A DNA stretch of 64,000 nt from Petrolisthes cinctipes (lineage: Eukaryota > Arthropoda > Malacostraca > Decapoda > Porcellanidae). Below, piece by piece: positions 48,447 to 61,199 of the stretch. The notes under the pieces are model-generated. The model saw only the letters and a list, made by a program, of their open reading frames with translations. It was not told the DNA's origin and did not search any database. Both the position numbers and the translations under genes were made by a program. Where the stretch lies: assembly GCA_033782935.1 (NCBI GenBank), contig JAWQEG010000501.1, positions 69,501-133,500 of the forward strand, written 5' to 3'. Position 1 is the first letter of the stretch, and every line of letters begins with the position of its first letter.

Positions 48447-51400
48447 CTATAGGAGAGGCAGAGATATAAAAATACAGTACAGTAAATATATAATATAAAG
48501 GACCTTCACCTATCTTATAAGTACACTTGTAAGAAATAAAAAACTGTTGAGTCTTCATTAACATTTTACTACCAGTAGTATACTTTAATTTTTGGATATG
48601 AGTTTTCCTGATTGATAGCTCTCACAGTACTTGATACATACAGTAATTTAATACTGTGTTGTGCGACACTTTCTGTCACTACTGCACACTTATATGATTA
48701 CATGATTTGTAATGCACTGTGCTTGTGTGTCCATGCCATATGGGAGGTATGAACCTGTACCCAAACACACATAAAAGATGTGTGTGGCACTTAACTTTAA
48801 AATCCTCACACAGAACTTCATAGTGTAATTGTATATTTGTCTGTTCTTTCATAAAAGGGTGCATTGCCTTGTTGGTGGATTGGATACTTCCATACTAATT
48901 TTTCCACACTATACTGTACCATAACACAGCACATGGACCTACAGTATATTGTACTAAGGGAGTTTGTTTACTGATACAGTTTGAAGAAATTAGTAGTGAC
49001 CCATCTGTCCACTGTAAATGACAACCATTTCAAAGCACACACACATTAGGAACCAAGTAATAAGTACTGTACTGTACACTGCAGGGCATACACAAAATTG
49101 CACTTGAAATCATGAACTAAATTTTAGCATAAATTGACATATGCGTTATGAGAGATCAGGGGTTCATTTCCTGGAAAGAATGTCTTGCAGCCAAGAAAAC
49201 ATTTCATTATAATTGTTACAGTAACAGAGATATTTACCTGTGTTGATGATGCATGACATCTGTCCGTAACTGGAAAGTAAACAGCTGCAGGGAAGGCAGG
49301 ATATATATATATATATAAAACCAGGTACTGGTGTCATATATTCCTTTGTATTTCCCAAGTATCACATATTAATTAACATAAGGTACTGTAGTAAAAAAAT
49401 ATCAAATTATCAGCTATAAAATACATGATACTTTCTTACCTTACAATTAAGAGCTTGCAAAAATTTCCTTACATAAGTATTACGACTACACAATTACCAT
49501 TGCTTACACTTGGACATTTTACTGGTACAGTTTTTGTTTTGCAACACAATAATAAGTATCATAAACATACAGTAAAATTGAATACAATAACATATGATAA
49601 ATTAACTTACCCCGACCAAATTATTTAAAATTACCTACAAAAAACAACAGCTTTTGCACCAGGATTGTATTATGCAGTCAGAATGATACATGCTTCAAGA
49701 TCCTTCAGAGCATTTATATGAAACATGGCATTACAATATACATAATACTCATACACCTACAGTTCAATATACTGTACAAGTTTAATGTACAGTTGAGCAA
49801 GTAGAAAGTGCAATAAAAATATGGCTGAATATGGCAACATCTAGCAGTTTCTTGTAGTAAGCCCAAATTTGTATCTTTATGAATGAATAACAAGGAACTC
49901 AGAACAAATGTATGGTGCAACGTGATTGGCTGAACTTTGAGTGGTTGTGAAGATGTTGATATATATAGCCATAATTTTCTTGCACTTTCTACTTGCTCAA
50001 CTGTACAATACATAAAAAAAAGCTATTCTGATGCTGATTTTTCTTCTTCAGAAAGTAAATATTTTACAGTATATTGGATAATTTATAAAAACTAACTATC
50101 CATCAACATACTGTACCTACCAAATTACATACATTACATAGTAACCACTGTACTGCATAGCCTATGAACCATCATCATTTTAAAAGTGTGTAGGATCCAA
50201 TATAAAATGTCTGTGTTTTAAGCATAGTGCAATATTTCTTCTGAATTTATACCAATGTCACAAGTGAGAAGGAGTTGAGGGAGTGCTTTTACTCAATAAC
50301 CTAAGGATTCAAAATTATTAAACAGGCTGGGAAGATTGGCAATGAATGAGTGGAGACATCTATACAATGAGGCAGTGGTAAGGGAGAGAAATACTGTACA
50401 TGTATGCAAGTAAAGATAGTTGTATTATTGTTTACACAGCCTACAGGAATGAAATCTGACTCAAAATATTGGAAAGTAGCCTAGTCGAACTGTAAGCAGG
50501 GTTGCATGTTTAGTTAAGAGGTACAGAAAGAAATAAGCATAATATAAAAGATGTTAAAGGTGAGGTGGTTATGGCTGGTATAGTAATAACTATAGAGAGG
50601 ATCTAATTTAAACAGGTTGGACATAATAATAGGAGTGGATGAAAAATGTTCAAATAAGGCAGTACAGTATAGCTAGTGAGGTGAAGGGAAGGAGAGTGAG
50701 GATGCCAATGGAATGGGCAGGTAGGAAATGAAGAAATACCTATAGCTTTGAGCATGAGTGTCGTAAGGAGGAAGGGGGGTGGGTGGGGGGCTCTCCTGAA
50801 GGCAGGACAATACAACTTGGTGGTGTAGCAAGGCCACCATGTGATGGATGATGTGTCAGGTAAGAACCTATACAGTAGGCTCAAGGGCATCACACAGATA
50901 AACATATTTTCTGAGACTTAAACATTCATAAAAATCAGTTCAAAAGGTACGGTATCTACATTAGGCTATAACTAAATGCTCCTTCCAGCATTTCATTTAA
51001 AATATGGAACTTGTAATCTTGACAACCATTGCAAAACATACATATCAGTAGCTACAGTATTACTAAAAACAAATTACAATAGATCACACAATATAGCGGT
51101 ACCCTTAGTCCCTCACATTTACATACCATATTACTGACATTTTCATCTAAGACATCCTGTAAAGAACATTTTTCAGTGATTTATGGTACAATTTGTGTAT
51201 AATAATTACAGTGCTGTACAGTACACTGACAGATACTGTATATCATGGTCAATCAGACAATATCAGTAAGAATATAAAACTAAGGTTCCAATATCCATGC
51301 CATAGTTTGTGACACAAGTGGAACACAGCAACTTTAGTTACCGTAGGCCTAACTATTAGTGAGTTATTAAACTGTGCATGATGCACTCTATAGCCTACAT

Positions 51401-53185
51401 ACAGTAACTCTATTCATATGCTTTACAATATTTAGGCTTACAATTATCATCAAGACATTTAGCCTATATGATAAAAGATTTTATTTGAAGATGACAGAAG
51501 ATTGCCCTAGGCCTGGATGTGCCTGTCTGACGAAGAGGGTGTTAGAGAGGCAGGACAGCAAGCATGAAGGAAATAGAAGGAGAGGAGAGACAGGTAAAGA
51601 ATTGAAAGCAGTGGCACTGGTCCTAAGGGGTGCCAATACCCTTTCAGTATAGCCCACATCCTAGCAGGCAATAGCCCTGAATAGAAATACGATAAAAAGA
51701 GAAGTAAAACTAGTTATGATTTGTAAATAAAGCTCTAGAGTACAGGGTATGATAGGAATCTAATGAACTAGACACAGCCTTTGGTAAATTCATACAAGTA
51801 TTTTTAAATAAAATACATCCCAAGCTCCATCAACCAATTAAGCCTATACCAGTACTTGTCCCGTAAGCATAAAGTAGTAGCCTATGATATTGGAAATACT
51901 TTAAATGAGAAAAATACCACTAGTAACCCACAATCATGTTTTTTAAAAATTAAATATGTAGAGGAATAAATGAATTAAACAAACTAGGCCCAATACATAT
52001 GGTAATTGTATAGATGGTTACCAATGATCACTTGTATCAAGTCACCATATCATATCAAAGTTACCGTATATATAAAGAGAGTAAGATAAAATGTACTGTA
52101 CCTATATGTAAACTATATTGTTCAGTAAATTATGAATAATATGCATTTGATCTATTCAATTACATCACCTATCAGAAAAATATACAATTACCGTAGATTT
52201 AATCTTAAATCAATGGAGAACATTTATAATTTTTCATACTACTGTAATATTAATTAGGATTAACCTATGCCTAATACACTACCCGTTTTATATTCTAATA
52301 GTGGGTAACAATATTTTTTTTTTAGCAAACTGCGTTTAATTTACAGTTACACTGCTACAATAAATACAATAGTACCCATCCACAAACATACAACCACTTA
52401 TTACATTACATAGTTAAAAGGTACAGTATTATGGAACAATTTTACAGCATTTTTTTTTTTTTTTATTGCAACCAGCCGTCAACTTCTTGTGGACAAATAA
52501 TGCCTTAGTACATAACATGTGCAGCTGGAGACCTACCGTACCATATGGATAATCATTTCACATCTACTAAGACATACGAGTACCAATAATAATGTACTAT
52601 ATGTTCAAGCACATATAGCTGTATCTAGTGAGTACTGGTACCCATTTGTTCATTCAAACTCCTACTATACCAATTTTTTTTATTATGTTCCTAACAAGAG
52701 GAAATTTTCAGTGCCAGTATCAGTAGGTATACTGGTACCTAGCCTAGGCCTATGTGTCCTACTTCATTAAATATAAAGGTTGTAAGTAAGAATATCTGTG
52801 ATGTTGATGACAGCATGGTATTGGTACAACAGCTCTAATTTTTCTACAAAGCCATCGTATCTGTACCACGTCATCGTATGCACCACAAATGTTCTTGAAC
52901 ATGGCCCACTGTTAAACATTTAACTCTTGTAGAGATTTCCAAACATACATACACTTACAGTGCATGCTACCAAAGCTACAAGTTTTTAAAAGTACTTTTA
53001 CCACCCATTATATTTTGGCACATGAAAGTACTTACGTTAGTGCTGATATAATTTTACATTCACTATACAATTATCAATATCCACATCATATTTCACTGAT
53101 ATTAGTCACCAGTTCATCACATCACATTCTTTCTATATACATTTTCTCTTTCTTTCCGATTTGTTTAATTTCACTGACCATCACT
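48447..53185. other. Gene-poor stretch between the VAT1-like gene and ING3
   Basis: Should contain the missing first exon of the VAT1-like gene, which I could not recognise. Contents seen: a diverged hairpin-family copy at about 48868-49005, (TA)n at 49301-49316, a Tc1/mariner-like fold-back at 49790-50003, and T-runs at 52313-52323 and 52451-52464. Otherwise AT-rich with many TACAGTA/TACTGTA motifs. Confidence 0.5.
49790..50003. mobile_element. TA-flanked fold-back MITE, Tc1/mariner-like ends, copy B
   Basis: 214 bp. Ends CAGTTGAGCAAGTAGAAAGT and its complement ACTTTCTACTTGCTCAACTG, flanked by TA at 49788-49789 and 50004-50005. The arms continue with ATGGCTGAATATGG-like and ATAGCCATAATTTT pairing. 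The CAGTTG start and length match the element at 10840-11054, but the remaining TIR differs. Confidence 0.8.
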
Positions 53186-54343
53186 TTACTTCCTGGCTCG
53201 TCTATTCATAGCAGCAGCACATTGACGACAATACCACTTACCTCTTGGTGGATCTTTGATACCCACACAAGGATAATGAAACCATTCCACAGGACATTTA
53301 GGATTGTCACAAGCAACCATATCACCATAAGACACCTGGTCACAGAAACAATACCGAGGTTCATTTGGATCATAAGACCAATCTGGATTCTCAGAATTAG
53401 GATCCATGAGGGCATCTTGTAGTAAGTCATCTGAAGGTGCTGGGGACGCCTCCATTACTGTGGCAGTTGAAAGGCTGCTCACAGAATTGTGCTTCTTTTT
53501 CTGCTTCTTATTACTTGAGCCAGAACTTGTGCTGACTGCAGCTGGAGTACTGACTGTTTCCTGAGGGAGTGCTGAGGCAGCCAATGCTGTCTGTGCAGCA
53601 TTAGCCAACTCACTTCCAATGGTAAAGTCGTTTGTTTGTACGCCTGATGTGATGGCATCATAAGAGGCCTTCAGACTGGCTGTGCGACGACCTTGTTGCA
53701 TTTGTTGTGTTGCTGCAATGGCTTGAGATGCTGCAGCTGCAATGGCATTACTTCCTGCACCCATGTGACCCAGAGTATATGAAATAGTTGAGGGAGGTGG
53801 AGACACAGACATACTAGAGGTCAGACTAGTGTCTATCCTCTCTTCTTTCTTGACGGTTACAACAGCAGAAGTAGTCGATGACTGACGCCGCTCAGAACTC
53901 CGAGAACCGGACGAATTGGTCACCACGTATCTGTTTTCCTTCTGGTTGTCTCGGATTGGTTCATCCAGTTCCAGTGACCTCTTTTCCAAAACTTCTGTAA
54001 TTCCAGGACTGTCAGCTTCTAGTTCACATTTAAATTTCTCAAGTTCTTGGTCCAACTTCCTCATGTATCTCTCCAATAAGTCGTGCATGTTAGTAGCGAT
54101 GTTCACCTTTTCATCAGCATCATCAAGAAGTTTATAATACTCCTTTCTTATCTTTTCATACTCTGCATCGCGTTCATGGGGCTTCATTTTCTTAGCACTG
54201 GCGAAAAATGTTTTGATTTGTTCTTCCAACTGGTCTGATGTGTTTTGGATACCCAGGTCCAGTTCTCGTAAATCAGTGGTTCGATCCCGTATTTCTTGTG
54301 GGATCTGTTCTATAACCTCCAGGAAGTCCTCTAGATACAACAT
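53186..54343 (-). CDS. ING3: Inhibitor of growth protein 3, intronless CDS
   Basis: Chromatin reader of the NuA4/TIP60 acetyltransferase complex that binds H3K4-methylated histone tails. The ORF is uninterrupted, 385 codons plus TAA (human 418 aa). The start at 54343 gives [13 protein letters not shown], matching the family's N-terminus; an upstream in-frame ATG (54370) would add nine residues without family support. Residues 1-105 form the coiled-coil ING domain ([40 protein letters not shown]). A low-complexity Ser/Ala/Thr middle includes [13 protein letters not shown], also a family hallmark. The C-terminal PHD finger (332-375) has all C4HC3 ligands: CFC, C..C in ACDNPKC, H of WFHY, C of PCVG and CRQC, with aromatic W/Y residues for methyl-lysine. 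It ends in a basic NRRARK tail. Contrast with its multi-intron neighbours is striking. Confidence 0.95.
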   Translation of the reverse strand: MLYLEDFLEVIEQIPQEIRDRTTDLRELDLGIQNTSDQLEEQIKTFFASAKKMKPHERDAEYEKIRKEYYKLLDDADEKVNIATNMHDLLERYMRKLDQELEKFKCELEADSPGITEVLEKRSLELDEPIRDNQKENRYVVTNSSGSRSSERRQSSTTSAVVTVKKEERIDTSLTSSMSVSPPPSTISYTLGHMGAGSNAIAAAASQAIAATQQMQQGRRTASLKASYDAITSGVQTNDFTIGSELANAAQTALAASALPQETVSTPAAVSTSSGSSNKKQKKKHNSVSSLSTATVMEASPAPSDDLLQDALMDPNSENPDWSYDPNEPRYCFCDQVSYGDMVACDNPKCPVEWFHYPCVGIKDPPRGKWYCRQCAAAMNRRARK

Positions 54344-55357
54344 TTTATATCTAGTATGCGGATTAACCACGAAAAGTTAGTCAATCACACAATATGTCGA
54401 GATACAACCTCCCTCTGTCCAACCAAAACAATCCAGACGATGTTGTTGTGTTTTTTGTTAAATTTTTCTTCACGTTTCAACGGCGCCATAAAATACTTCA
54501 CTTGGTTGGCCTTGTTGTGTGCTGCATCATTTATTACGTGTTTACGTTATGCCACAGTTCCCTTGGAAGCATAAATATCTACCGTAAAACTACAGTATTC
54601 CTTAGTATCTTGTGAAACAAGGGGATGCACACTCTGCTTACAGATGTCCAGCTAAACCGGATTGAGTAACGAATCTACGATTAATATAAGAATGAGTAAT
54701 GAGTTTCAGTTTATTTGTGCTAAACTACTAAGTGAATGGGTTTCAAGTTTGACCTGTATGTAAAGAAAATATAGGACAATGAGTGTGGCATATAAAAGTA
54801 TAATTATTGTGGTCTCGGGAGGTTCCCGGAACATCCACAGATTGTTGAGGCATGACTGATATATGTATGATCATCAAAATGTTGATATTATACAATATAT
54901 GAGGAGCAAAGATGGGAATATAAAAGTTAAATTAATGGAAAGATCGTCCATTAAAGACGAAATTTCTTGTGGCTTGGTTGAATGTGAATAAATTAATAGA
55001 ACAGTGTCCCCAGGATTATATTATCACTGCATGACTGCTTATATTAGTGATTTCAACGCTGAAGCATAGAACTGACACTTTCACAAGGCGACAAATCAGA
55101 AAACTGTGAATTGTTCTGTTGAGGTGGTCGAGTGTGATGGAGTGTTAAAAAGAATACCTAGAGATAGTTTGGACATAGGAAGAATGGGGAGGTAGAAAAA
55201 TAAGACAAATAGTGTATCAGAAAGCACAATGAAAGGACTGACTGAGATGGAGAGAGAAATCAATAGTGCTGGTACCAGACTGAAGGATAAGGATCGAGAT
55301 ATATTTGTGACAATTCCCGGTTGGACTAGACAAGAGCAGCTGCATTATATAGGGGGA

Positions 55358-55535
55358 TAAACGGTGAATAAAACCCACTCTTGTTGACGGAAATAATATA
55401 TTAATCCATACAGTTTCGGTGGACACTGCCACCATCTTCAGTGGTCTAGCGATGAAGATGGTGGCAGTGTCCACCGAAACTGTATGGATTAATATATTAT
55501 TTCCGTCAACAAGAGTGGGTTTTATTCACCGTTTA
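55358..55535. repeat. Perfect 82-bp inverted repeat, Penelope-like terminal repeat pair
   Basis: 55358-55439 and 55454-55535 are exact reverse complements over 82 bp, separated by 14 bp. Each arm runs from TAAACGGTGAATAAAACCC to GTGGACACTGCCACCATCTTC. On the minus strand the left arm plus spacer reads CTGAAGA (55435-55441), a GGTGG/CCACC stem and GAAAC (55413-55417), the layout of a hammerhead-ribozyme core; the right arm has ATGAAGA instead. Inverted terminal repeats with hammerhead motifs are known in Penelope-like retroelements. Confidence 0.7.
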
Positions 55536-56583
55536 TGATCATCACGCCAGTGTGATTTCACCACCATAGGGGGATAGATAGGTAGGTAGGTAGATGGAAG
55601 GATTGAAAGTTACAAAACGAGGAGCTAGAGGCGTAGACGGACACACAAAAGTTACAGATCACACTAAAGTCACCAATTAAACAAGAAATTCTGAGTTTTG
55701 CAATGTCCTATAATTATTCGCTGTACCATTTGCTGAGTTCACTGTTCAACTCTTCCTAATACTAAACCACAAGTAAAAGCAACACACGTGCCATCGGAGG
55801 AGGGTATAGGCAGCCTAGTACTATCTATCTATCCATCTATCTATCTATATTTGCCAGACGAGACCAATTTCATGCTGCATCACTTTCTCGTTCGTGCAGT
55901 CGTGCTCAGTGGCGAGCTTAGTAAATACATTAATTAAACTCACTCTAGTGTTGTAAACTACTGTATGCATTTATACCAACCTGTAGCTGTTCATAGCCAC
56001 CCACAGCCTTCACTACGACCCTCCTTGGCATGGTGTATAGCTCTGGGTCTGGATAAGGATGTTGTGACTATATCGTCGGCAGGACTACGTAGCCTACTTG
56101 GTGGAGTCTGTGCACCTTACTTGTTGGTATCTTTGATGTACAGTTTGTCACAATTAAGCACTTGTTGTTGTCACTAGGTGGTGGTAATCACTGCTATAAC
56201 CATACGTACTCCTACAGTACGTTTTGATGTCCTTATATCACTTCATTGTTGGTAATTTGTAAGTTATTAGTTAGAGACACCAGCATTAGTTATTTGGCAT
56301 CACTATAGTAGGTAATGTCACTATAACACCTAAAGTCAATGAAGGGTACGTGTTGTTGGTGTGAGTGTGGCGCACCTGTCATCCACACTACAATTCGAGG
56401 AAGCACACAAGACAACACAATACAAAGAGAGGGACATGAGGTGACCTTGTGGCTGGCTGTGTGGCTGCCTACCCAATGATCTGCCTCCACTTCCACGTAT
56501 ACACACCTCTCCCCAACTCACTTTCTATACCTCCCTTAAGTTAGTCTTCCTTCATTGCTTTCCTTTATTGTCCCCCTCCCCTC

Positions 56584-56587
<4 letters not shown>

Positions 56588-56651
<64 letters not shown>
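56588..56651. repeat. (CT)n microsatellite
   Basis: About 32 uninterrupted CT units followed by C/T-rich sequence to about 57400. Confidence 0.95.
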
Positions 56652-56653
<2 letters not shown>

Positions 56654-56943
56654 CACCTGTCAAACTCCCACTCACTCATTCTCTATCTTTATACCTTTAA
56701 TTTACACTCCTTTCATTATCTCTGTTCCTTATTTAGACACAGCCCCTCCACACCTTTTCATATATTATTTTCTACTCGTATGCCTTTACACTTCGATCCT
56801 TATAATTCATTATCTCCATCCGTTACTTGACATTCCTCCACACCTCTTTCACTTGTCATTCTCCCTCTGTACTCCTTCACTCGTCCCTTCCCTCCCCATT
56901 CCAGCCTCGGCATACTTAAGGGGTTAGGTAGTACAGTGCTGGT

Positions 56944-57055
56944 AAATCTGGAGCAATTGATTCCTCCAAACTATTCCAAACAATTAAAGAGCCACTATTA
57001 TTTTGGTAAACAAGCTGGTCCTATTTTCTGGCGGATTTGGGAGGAATTAATATAC
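56944..57055. repeat. Hairpin element (GATTCCTCC family)
   Basis: AGCAATTGATTCCTCCAAAC left arm, TTTTCTGGCGGATTTGGGAGG and AATTAATATACC right arm, with GTCCTATTTTCTGG in between. Same segment order as the tandem copies at 27066-27312. Confidence 0.6.
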
Positions 57056-57675
57056 CAAAAGTATACTATGTAGGCTAAAATATATCCCCTTGATTACTTT
57101 CTTCTCTTCATACCCTATCCACATCTTTATATATAATCTGTTACACTCCCACTACCTCCATATGTACTCACGTCACCCTTCTTTACCTCCACACTCCTTC
57201 CCCTATTCCCTCCATCTGTACCTTTACACTTCCCCTCCTTTCTTCCCTCCCTCTGTACTTCCACATTTCCCCTTCTTTCTTCCCTCCCTCTGTACTTCCA
57301 CATGCACTCTTTCCTCTCCACACTCTTTCCCATAATTCCCTCCCTCTTTATACCTCCATTCTTCTTCCCCTCCTACCCTAGCTCGATCTTTACCTTCACA
57401 CACACTTAGCATAACTTATGAATATACTATACTCGCTGCACATCCCTCTCTACAGCTTGCATAATATACCCTGGTCCCTCCACATTCTCTCGCTATAGTC
57501 TCCTTTGCCTAGCTCCACCTCACACCCCTTAATTCCTCCACCTTCTCCATACCTGCATGTCACCTACCATCTCTCTGTACTGTAATCTTTATACCACCTC
57601 GCACTTCTTCTCGTCTCACCGTTTACAAAATACAATTAAGGAGATAAATATGAACTTGCATATCCTGTCATATTG

Positions 57676-57677
<2 letters not shown>

Positions 57678-57760
<83 letters not shown>
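57678..57760. repeat. (AT)n microsatellite
   Basis: About 40 uninterrupted AT dinucleotides. Confidence 0.95.
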
Positions 57761-57763
<3 letters not shown>

Positions 57764-58000
57764 ACGTCTCTTCGCGAATTGGTAAAAATATCAGCAACAA
57801 CGTATGTAGTACATTAACGGCGTGCAGATTGTTATAGTGGAGATAGTATATATAGACTACTGTATGTTCATGTATAGGTACTATATATATAGTGTCTTGT
57901 CTGAAGTTATGTTGGGTGGGCTAAGATTGAGGTGGAGGAGAGAGCTGTTGTTTCTAGACCTGCAGGGCATGTCAATATGAAAGTATCTCCATAGTTGTAT

Positions 58001-58325
58001 GGGAGGTGGCCGAGTGGTTAGAGTTCTGCTGGACTCGTAACTTAGAGGTCGGGAGATCGATCCTCTCAGGTGAGGGCCTGAGAATATTTACTCTCCCGAT
58101 TTGAGTTTGCCACCGAACGTCATAAAACCCCCTCGCTGTTACCATAACAGCTGTAGTATTTGGGAATTACCCTCACTTCCCTCCCTCTGTGGCTGGGTAC
58201 CAGTTCGGAAGTAGTGACGTGTGTGTGTGTGTGAGTAGCAGTTGACCTGGGCCACGGTAACGGGCTTGATGAAGCCTATGTCCAGTGTCGGAACATACAT
58301 AAAAAAAAGAAAAAAAAAGAAAGTT
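58001..58325 (+). mobile_element. tRNA-derived SINE, second family
   Basis: Head with a clear A-box (GGTGGCCGAGTGGTTAGAG) and a B-box-like GGGAGATCGATCCTC about 40 nt later, as in tRNA genes. A ~220-bp unrelated body follows, with (TG)n at 58219-58230 and an A-rich tail (AAAAAAAAG repeats) at 58301-58324. The anticodon arm is not convincing, so it is not called a tRNA gene. Confidence 0.65.
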
Positions 58326-58637
58326 ACTTGAATTAAGGTTGACGTTCCCAGCCGTCGATATGCACACTTCTGTAGGTTCCTTTCCTTCCTGTTAGGGTTG
58401 ATAACATACCATTGATAGGACTCCATTTCAGCTGCAATCGTCTTTACTCTGAGGTTCTTCACCAAGCTTAAGGGTGCTTATATAATTATACTGTCACCCT
58501 GAAGGTTGTCACAGCCATTCCAATCAAGGAATAGAGAACAGCCAATACGGGACAACATAGTGGAGGATATGGGATGTGTTGTCAACCTTCAAGTAATTAA
58601 CCATAGAGATCCTTTCATACTCACTACCATAAATCCC

Positions 58638-58712
58638 ATGAACCCGCCAAAAAACTCATGAACCCGCCAAAAAACTCATGAACCCGCCAAAAAACTCATG
58701 AACCCGCCAAAC
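58638..58712. repeat. 20-bp tandem repeat, four units
   Basis: CATGAACCCGCCAAAAAACT repeated almost exactly. Confidence 0.9.
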
Positions 58713-59529
58713 CTATTTTTTTTCCCGCCACAGATATAAAATAGAGCCCAATTTAGCGTGAAACAGCCAAATTTACCAATACTACAAAAAAGGCCATATG
58801 AAGAGGATGGTATTAATATAGTGGGGAGAATCTTATTTGTAAATGAGAATATGGAATTGAAAAAGGAAACCCTAAATAAAATGTGGAATATAAAAAGAAA
58901 AATAATGGAATAGGATAGAAAGAAAATAAAAAATAAAATGCAAGTGCCGATGCAAAGGTGATACTTGCAATTGCACACTCAACTCAACTCAATAAAGCAA
59001 TAACACGGTGATATCCCATAAAAAGAAGAAGTTATAATTACTTTAATAAATTAGTCTACACCTATATTATAATAGTGAAATATTCCGTACCGGTAAGATG
59101 ATTATTATTATTATTATTATTATATCCTATTTACCATAAAAAAGTTACTGCTGTATAATTTAATAATAAGTAAGACAAATATATTATTATTATTATAGTG
59201 AAATTATACTGAAAAATGGCAAGACATTATTATTATTATTATAGTGAAATATTTTAAACGATAATTCTTTCTTTCATTAAATAAATACCAAATATATATT
59301 CCGTACGTATTAAAATTTTTAGAAGAAAATTATAAAAGACATAGATATTAATTAATAAGAGAATATTATAGTGAAATAAGCAATAACGTTAATTCTTTCA
59401 ATATTTAGTTACCGAAATATATAATAATTATACGGTAAGACATTATTATTATTATTATTATTTTACAGTTAGTGAAATATTCCAGCTGTAAGTTACCTTT
59501 GTTGTAAACTTGTTAAAATAATCGGAAAT

Positions 59530-59820
59530 AAGATAATTGTAAGATATTGTTATAGTGAAATAAGATAATTATAAGATATTGTTATAGTGAAATAAGATAA
59601 TTATAAGATATTGTTATAGTGAAATAAGATAATTGTAAGATATTGTTATAGTGAAATAAGATAATTATAAGATATTGTTATAGTGAAATAAGATAATTAT
59701 AAGATATTGTTATAGTGAAATAAGATAATTGTAAGATATTGTTATAGTGAAATAAGATAATTATAAGATATTGTTATAGTGAAATAAGATAATTATAAGA
59801 TATTGTTATAGTGAAATAAT
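59530..59820. repeat. 32-bp AT-rich tandem repeat, nine units
   Basis: Units AGATAATTATAAGATATTGT followed by TATAGTGAAATA, differing only at one A/G position (ATTATAAG or ATTGTAAG). Directly repeated without spacers. Confidence 0.9.
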
Positions 59821-60092
59821 TCGTAGGTTAGCTTTGTTGTAATTCCTTATAATATATAATTATATACCTCTTCAATTACAACAAACTATACTGTAATAAT
59901 AAGGGTAAAGTACAAAAAAGTGTAATTTAATGTAATGTAATGTAATAATTTTTTGATTACAAGGAATACAAGTGTAATAAATTATATACTTCACTAACTA
60001 ACTTACACACTTTTTTTAATTAATTACAAAATAATGATATTAAACTCACACATTTTATCTAAGTATATTTTATTACCGTAGTACATTTCATT

Positions 60093-61199
60093 GGTATTTA
60101 TTGAAAGAATTACCGTTTTGTAGCAGTGTTGCCAGATACGGCTAGGTCCCAGTATTTTGCCCCGGTCATTTCATGTACTTTACTACAGTTATTTCCCGGT
60201 AGTTTGCCCAGGTTAGGTCCCGGTAGTTTGTACAGGTTAGGTCCCGGTAGTTTGTCCAGGTTAGGTCCCGGTAGTTTGTCCAGGTTAGGTCTCGGTAGTT
60301 TGCCCAGGTTAGGTCCCGGTAGTTTATACAGGTTAGGTCCCGGTAGTTTGCCCAGGTTAGGTCCCGGTAGTTTGTCCAGGTTAGGTCCCGGTAGTTTGCC
60401 CAGGTTAGGTCCCGGTAGTTTGTCCAGGTTAGGTCCCGGTAGTTTGTCCAGGTTAGGTCCCGGTAGTTTGTCCAGGTTAGGTCCCGGTAGTTTGTCCAGG
60501 TTAGGTCCCGGTAGTTTGTCCAGGTTAGGTCCCGGTAGTTTGTCCAGGTTAGGTCCCGGTAGTTTGTCCAGGTTAGGTCTCGGTAGTTTGCCCAGGTTAG
60601 GTCCCGGTAGTTTATACAGGTTAGGTCCAGGTAGTTTGTCCAGGTTAGGTCCCGGTAGTTTGTCCAGGTTAGGTCCCGGTAGTTTGTCCAGGTTAGGTCC
60701 CGGTAGTTTGTCCAGGTTAGGTCCCGGTAGTTTGCCCAGGTTAGGTCCCGGTAGTTTGTCCAGGTTAGGTCCCGGTAGTTTGTCCAGGTTAGGTCCCGGT
60801 AGTTTGTCCAGGTTAGGTCCCGGTAGTTTGTACAGGGTATTTATTGAAAGAATTACCGTTTTGTAGCAGTGTTGCCAGATCCGGCTAGGTCCCAGTACTT
60901 TGGCCCGGTCATTTTCTGTTACTTTACCACGGTTATTTCCCGGTAGTTTGCCCAGGTTTGGTCCCGGTAGTCTGCCCAGGTTAGGTCCCGGTAGTCTGAT
61001 GCGGTCTAGGTTAGGTTAGGTCAGGTCAGGTAAGGTCAGGCTAATTTCAAAATGCCCCATTTGAATATGCCTTATCTTGGAAATGAGGCATTTGCGGAGA
61101 AAATGCCATAAAAGAAAATAGTCTTAGAATGGTCTAAATAAGTGGGTAATGAAGGTAGAAAAACTGTATGCAATAATGGTAATTCTTTCAATATTTACC
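60093..61199 (+). mobile_element. GGTA-TIR element carrying an internal 24-bp satellite array
   Basis: GGTATTTATTGAAAGAATTA starts the element at 60093 and appears again at 60836; the right TIR ends at 61199. Between the two starts is an array of about 27 units of GGTTAGGTCCCGGTAGTTTG plus TCCA (60195-60835), which gives an artefactual 246-codon open frame (LPRLGPGS repeats). The same 24-bp motif is present in two or three copies in ordinary members of the family. Confidence 0.85.

Noticed and set aside
50603..50905. 100-codon minus-strand frame
   Set aside because: Pro/Leu/His-rich with no family resemblance and no supporting splice sites; probably chance in GC-richer spacer.
52960..53030. 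Candidate first exon of the VAT1-like gene (frame with CSFGSMH before a GTAAGT donor)
   Set aside because: The exon would end in the wrong phase for the join to 48446 and the similarity is only three residues.
54940..55340. Possible LINE C-terminal remnant (EVVECDGVLKRIPRDSL-like reading)
   Set aside because: Only faintly similar in style to reverse-transcriptase C-termini; too short and isolated to call.
56555..56927. Ser/Leu-rich frames across the CT-rich region
   Set aside because: Produced by the (CT)n microsatellite and adjacent pyrimidine-rich DNA; no splice signals or conserved domain.
57557..57817. Frame with (YI)n repeats
   Set aside because: Translation of the (AT)n microsatellite.
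58001..58075. A functional tRNA gene
   Set aside because: A and B boxes are recognisable, but no proper acceptor stem or anticodon loop closes, and an A-tailed body follows; better as a SINE head.
59530..59820. CRISPR-like appearance of regular 32-bp repeats
   Set aside because: Units are contiguous with no unique spacers, in a eukaryotic genome; ordinary satellite.
60126..60866. 246-codon open frame with LPRLGPGS/LSRLGPGS repeats
   Set aside because: It is a translation of the 24-bp satellite (24 is a multiple of three, so the frame stays open); no start context, no splice context, no family.
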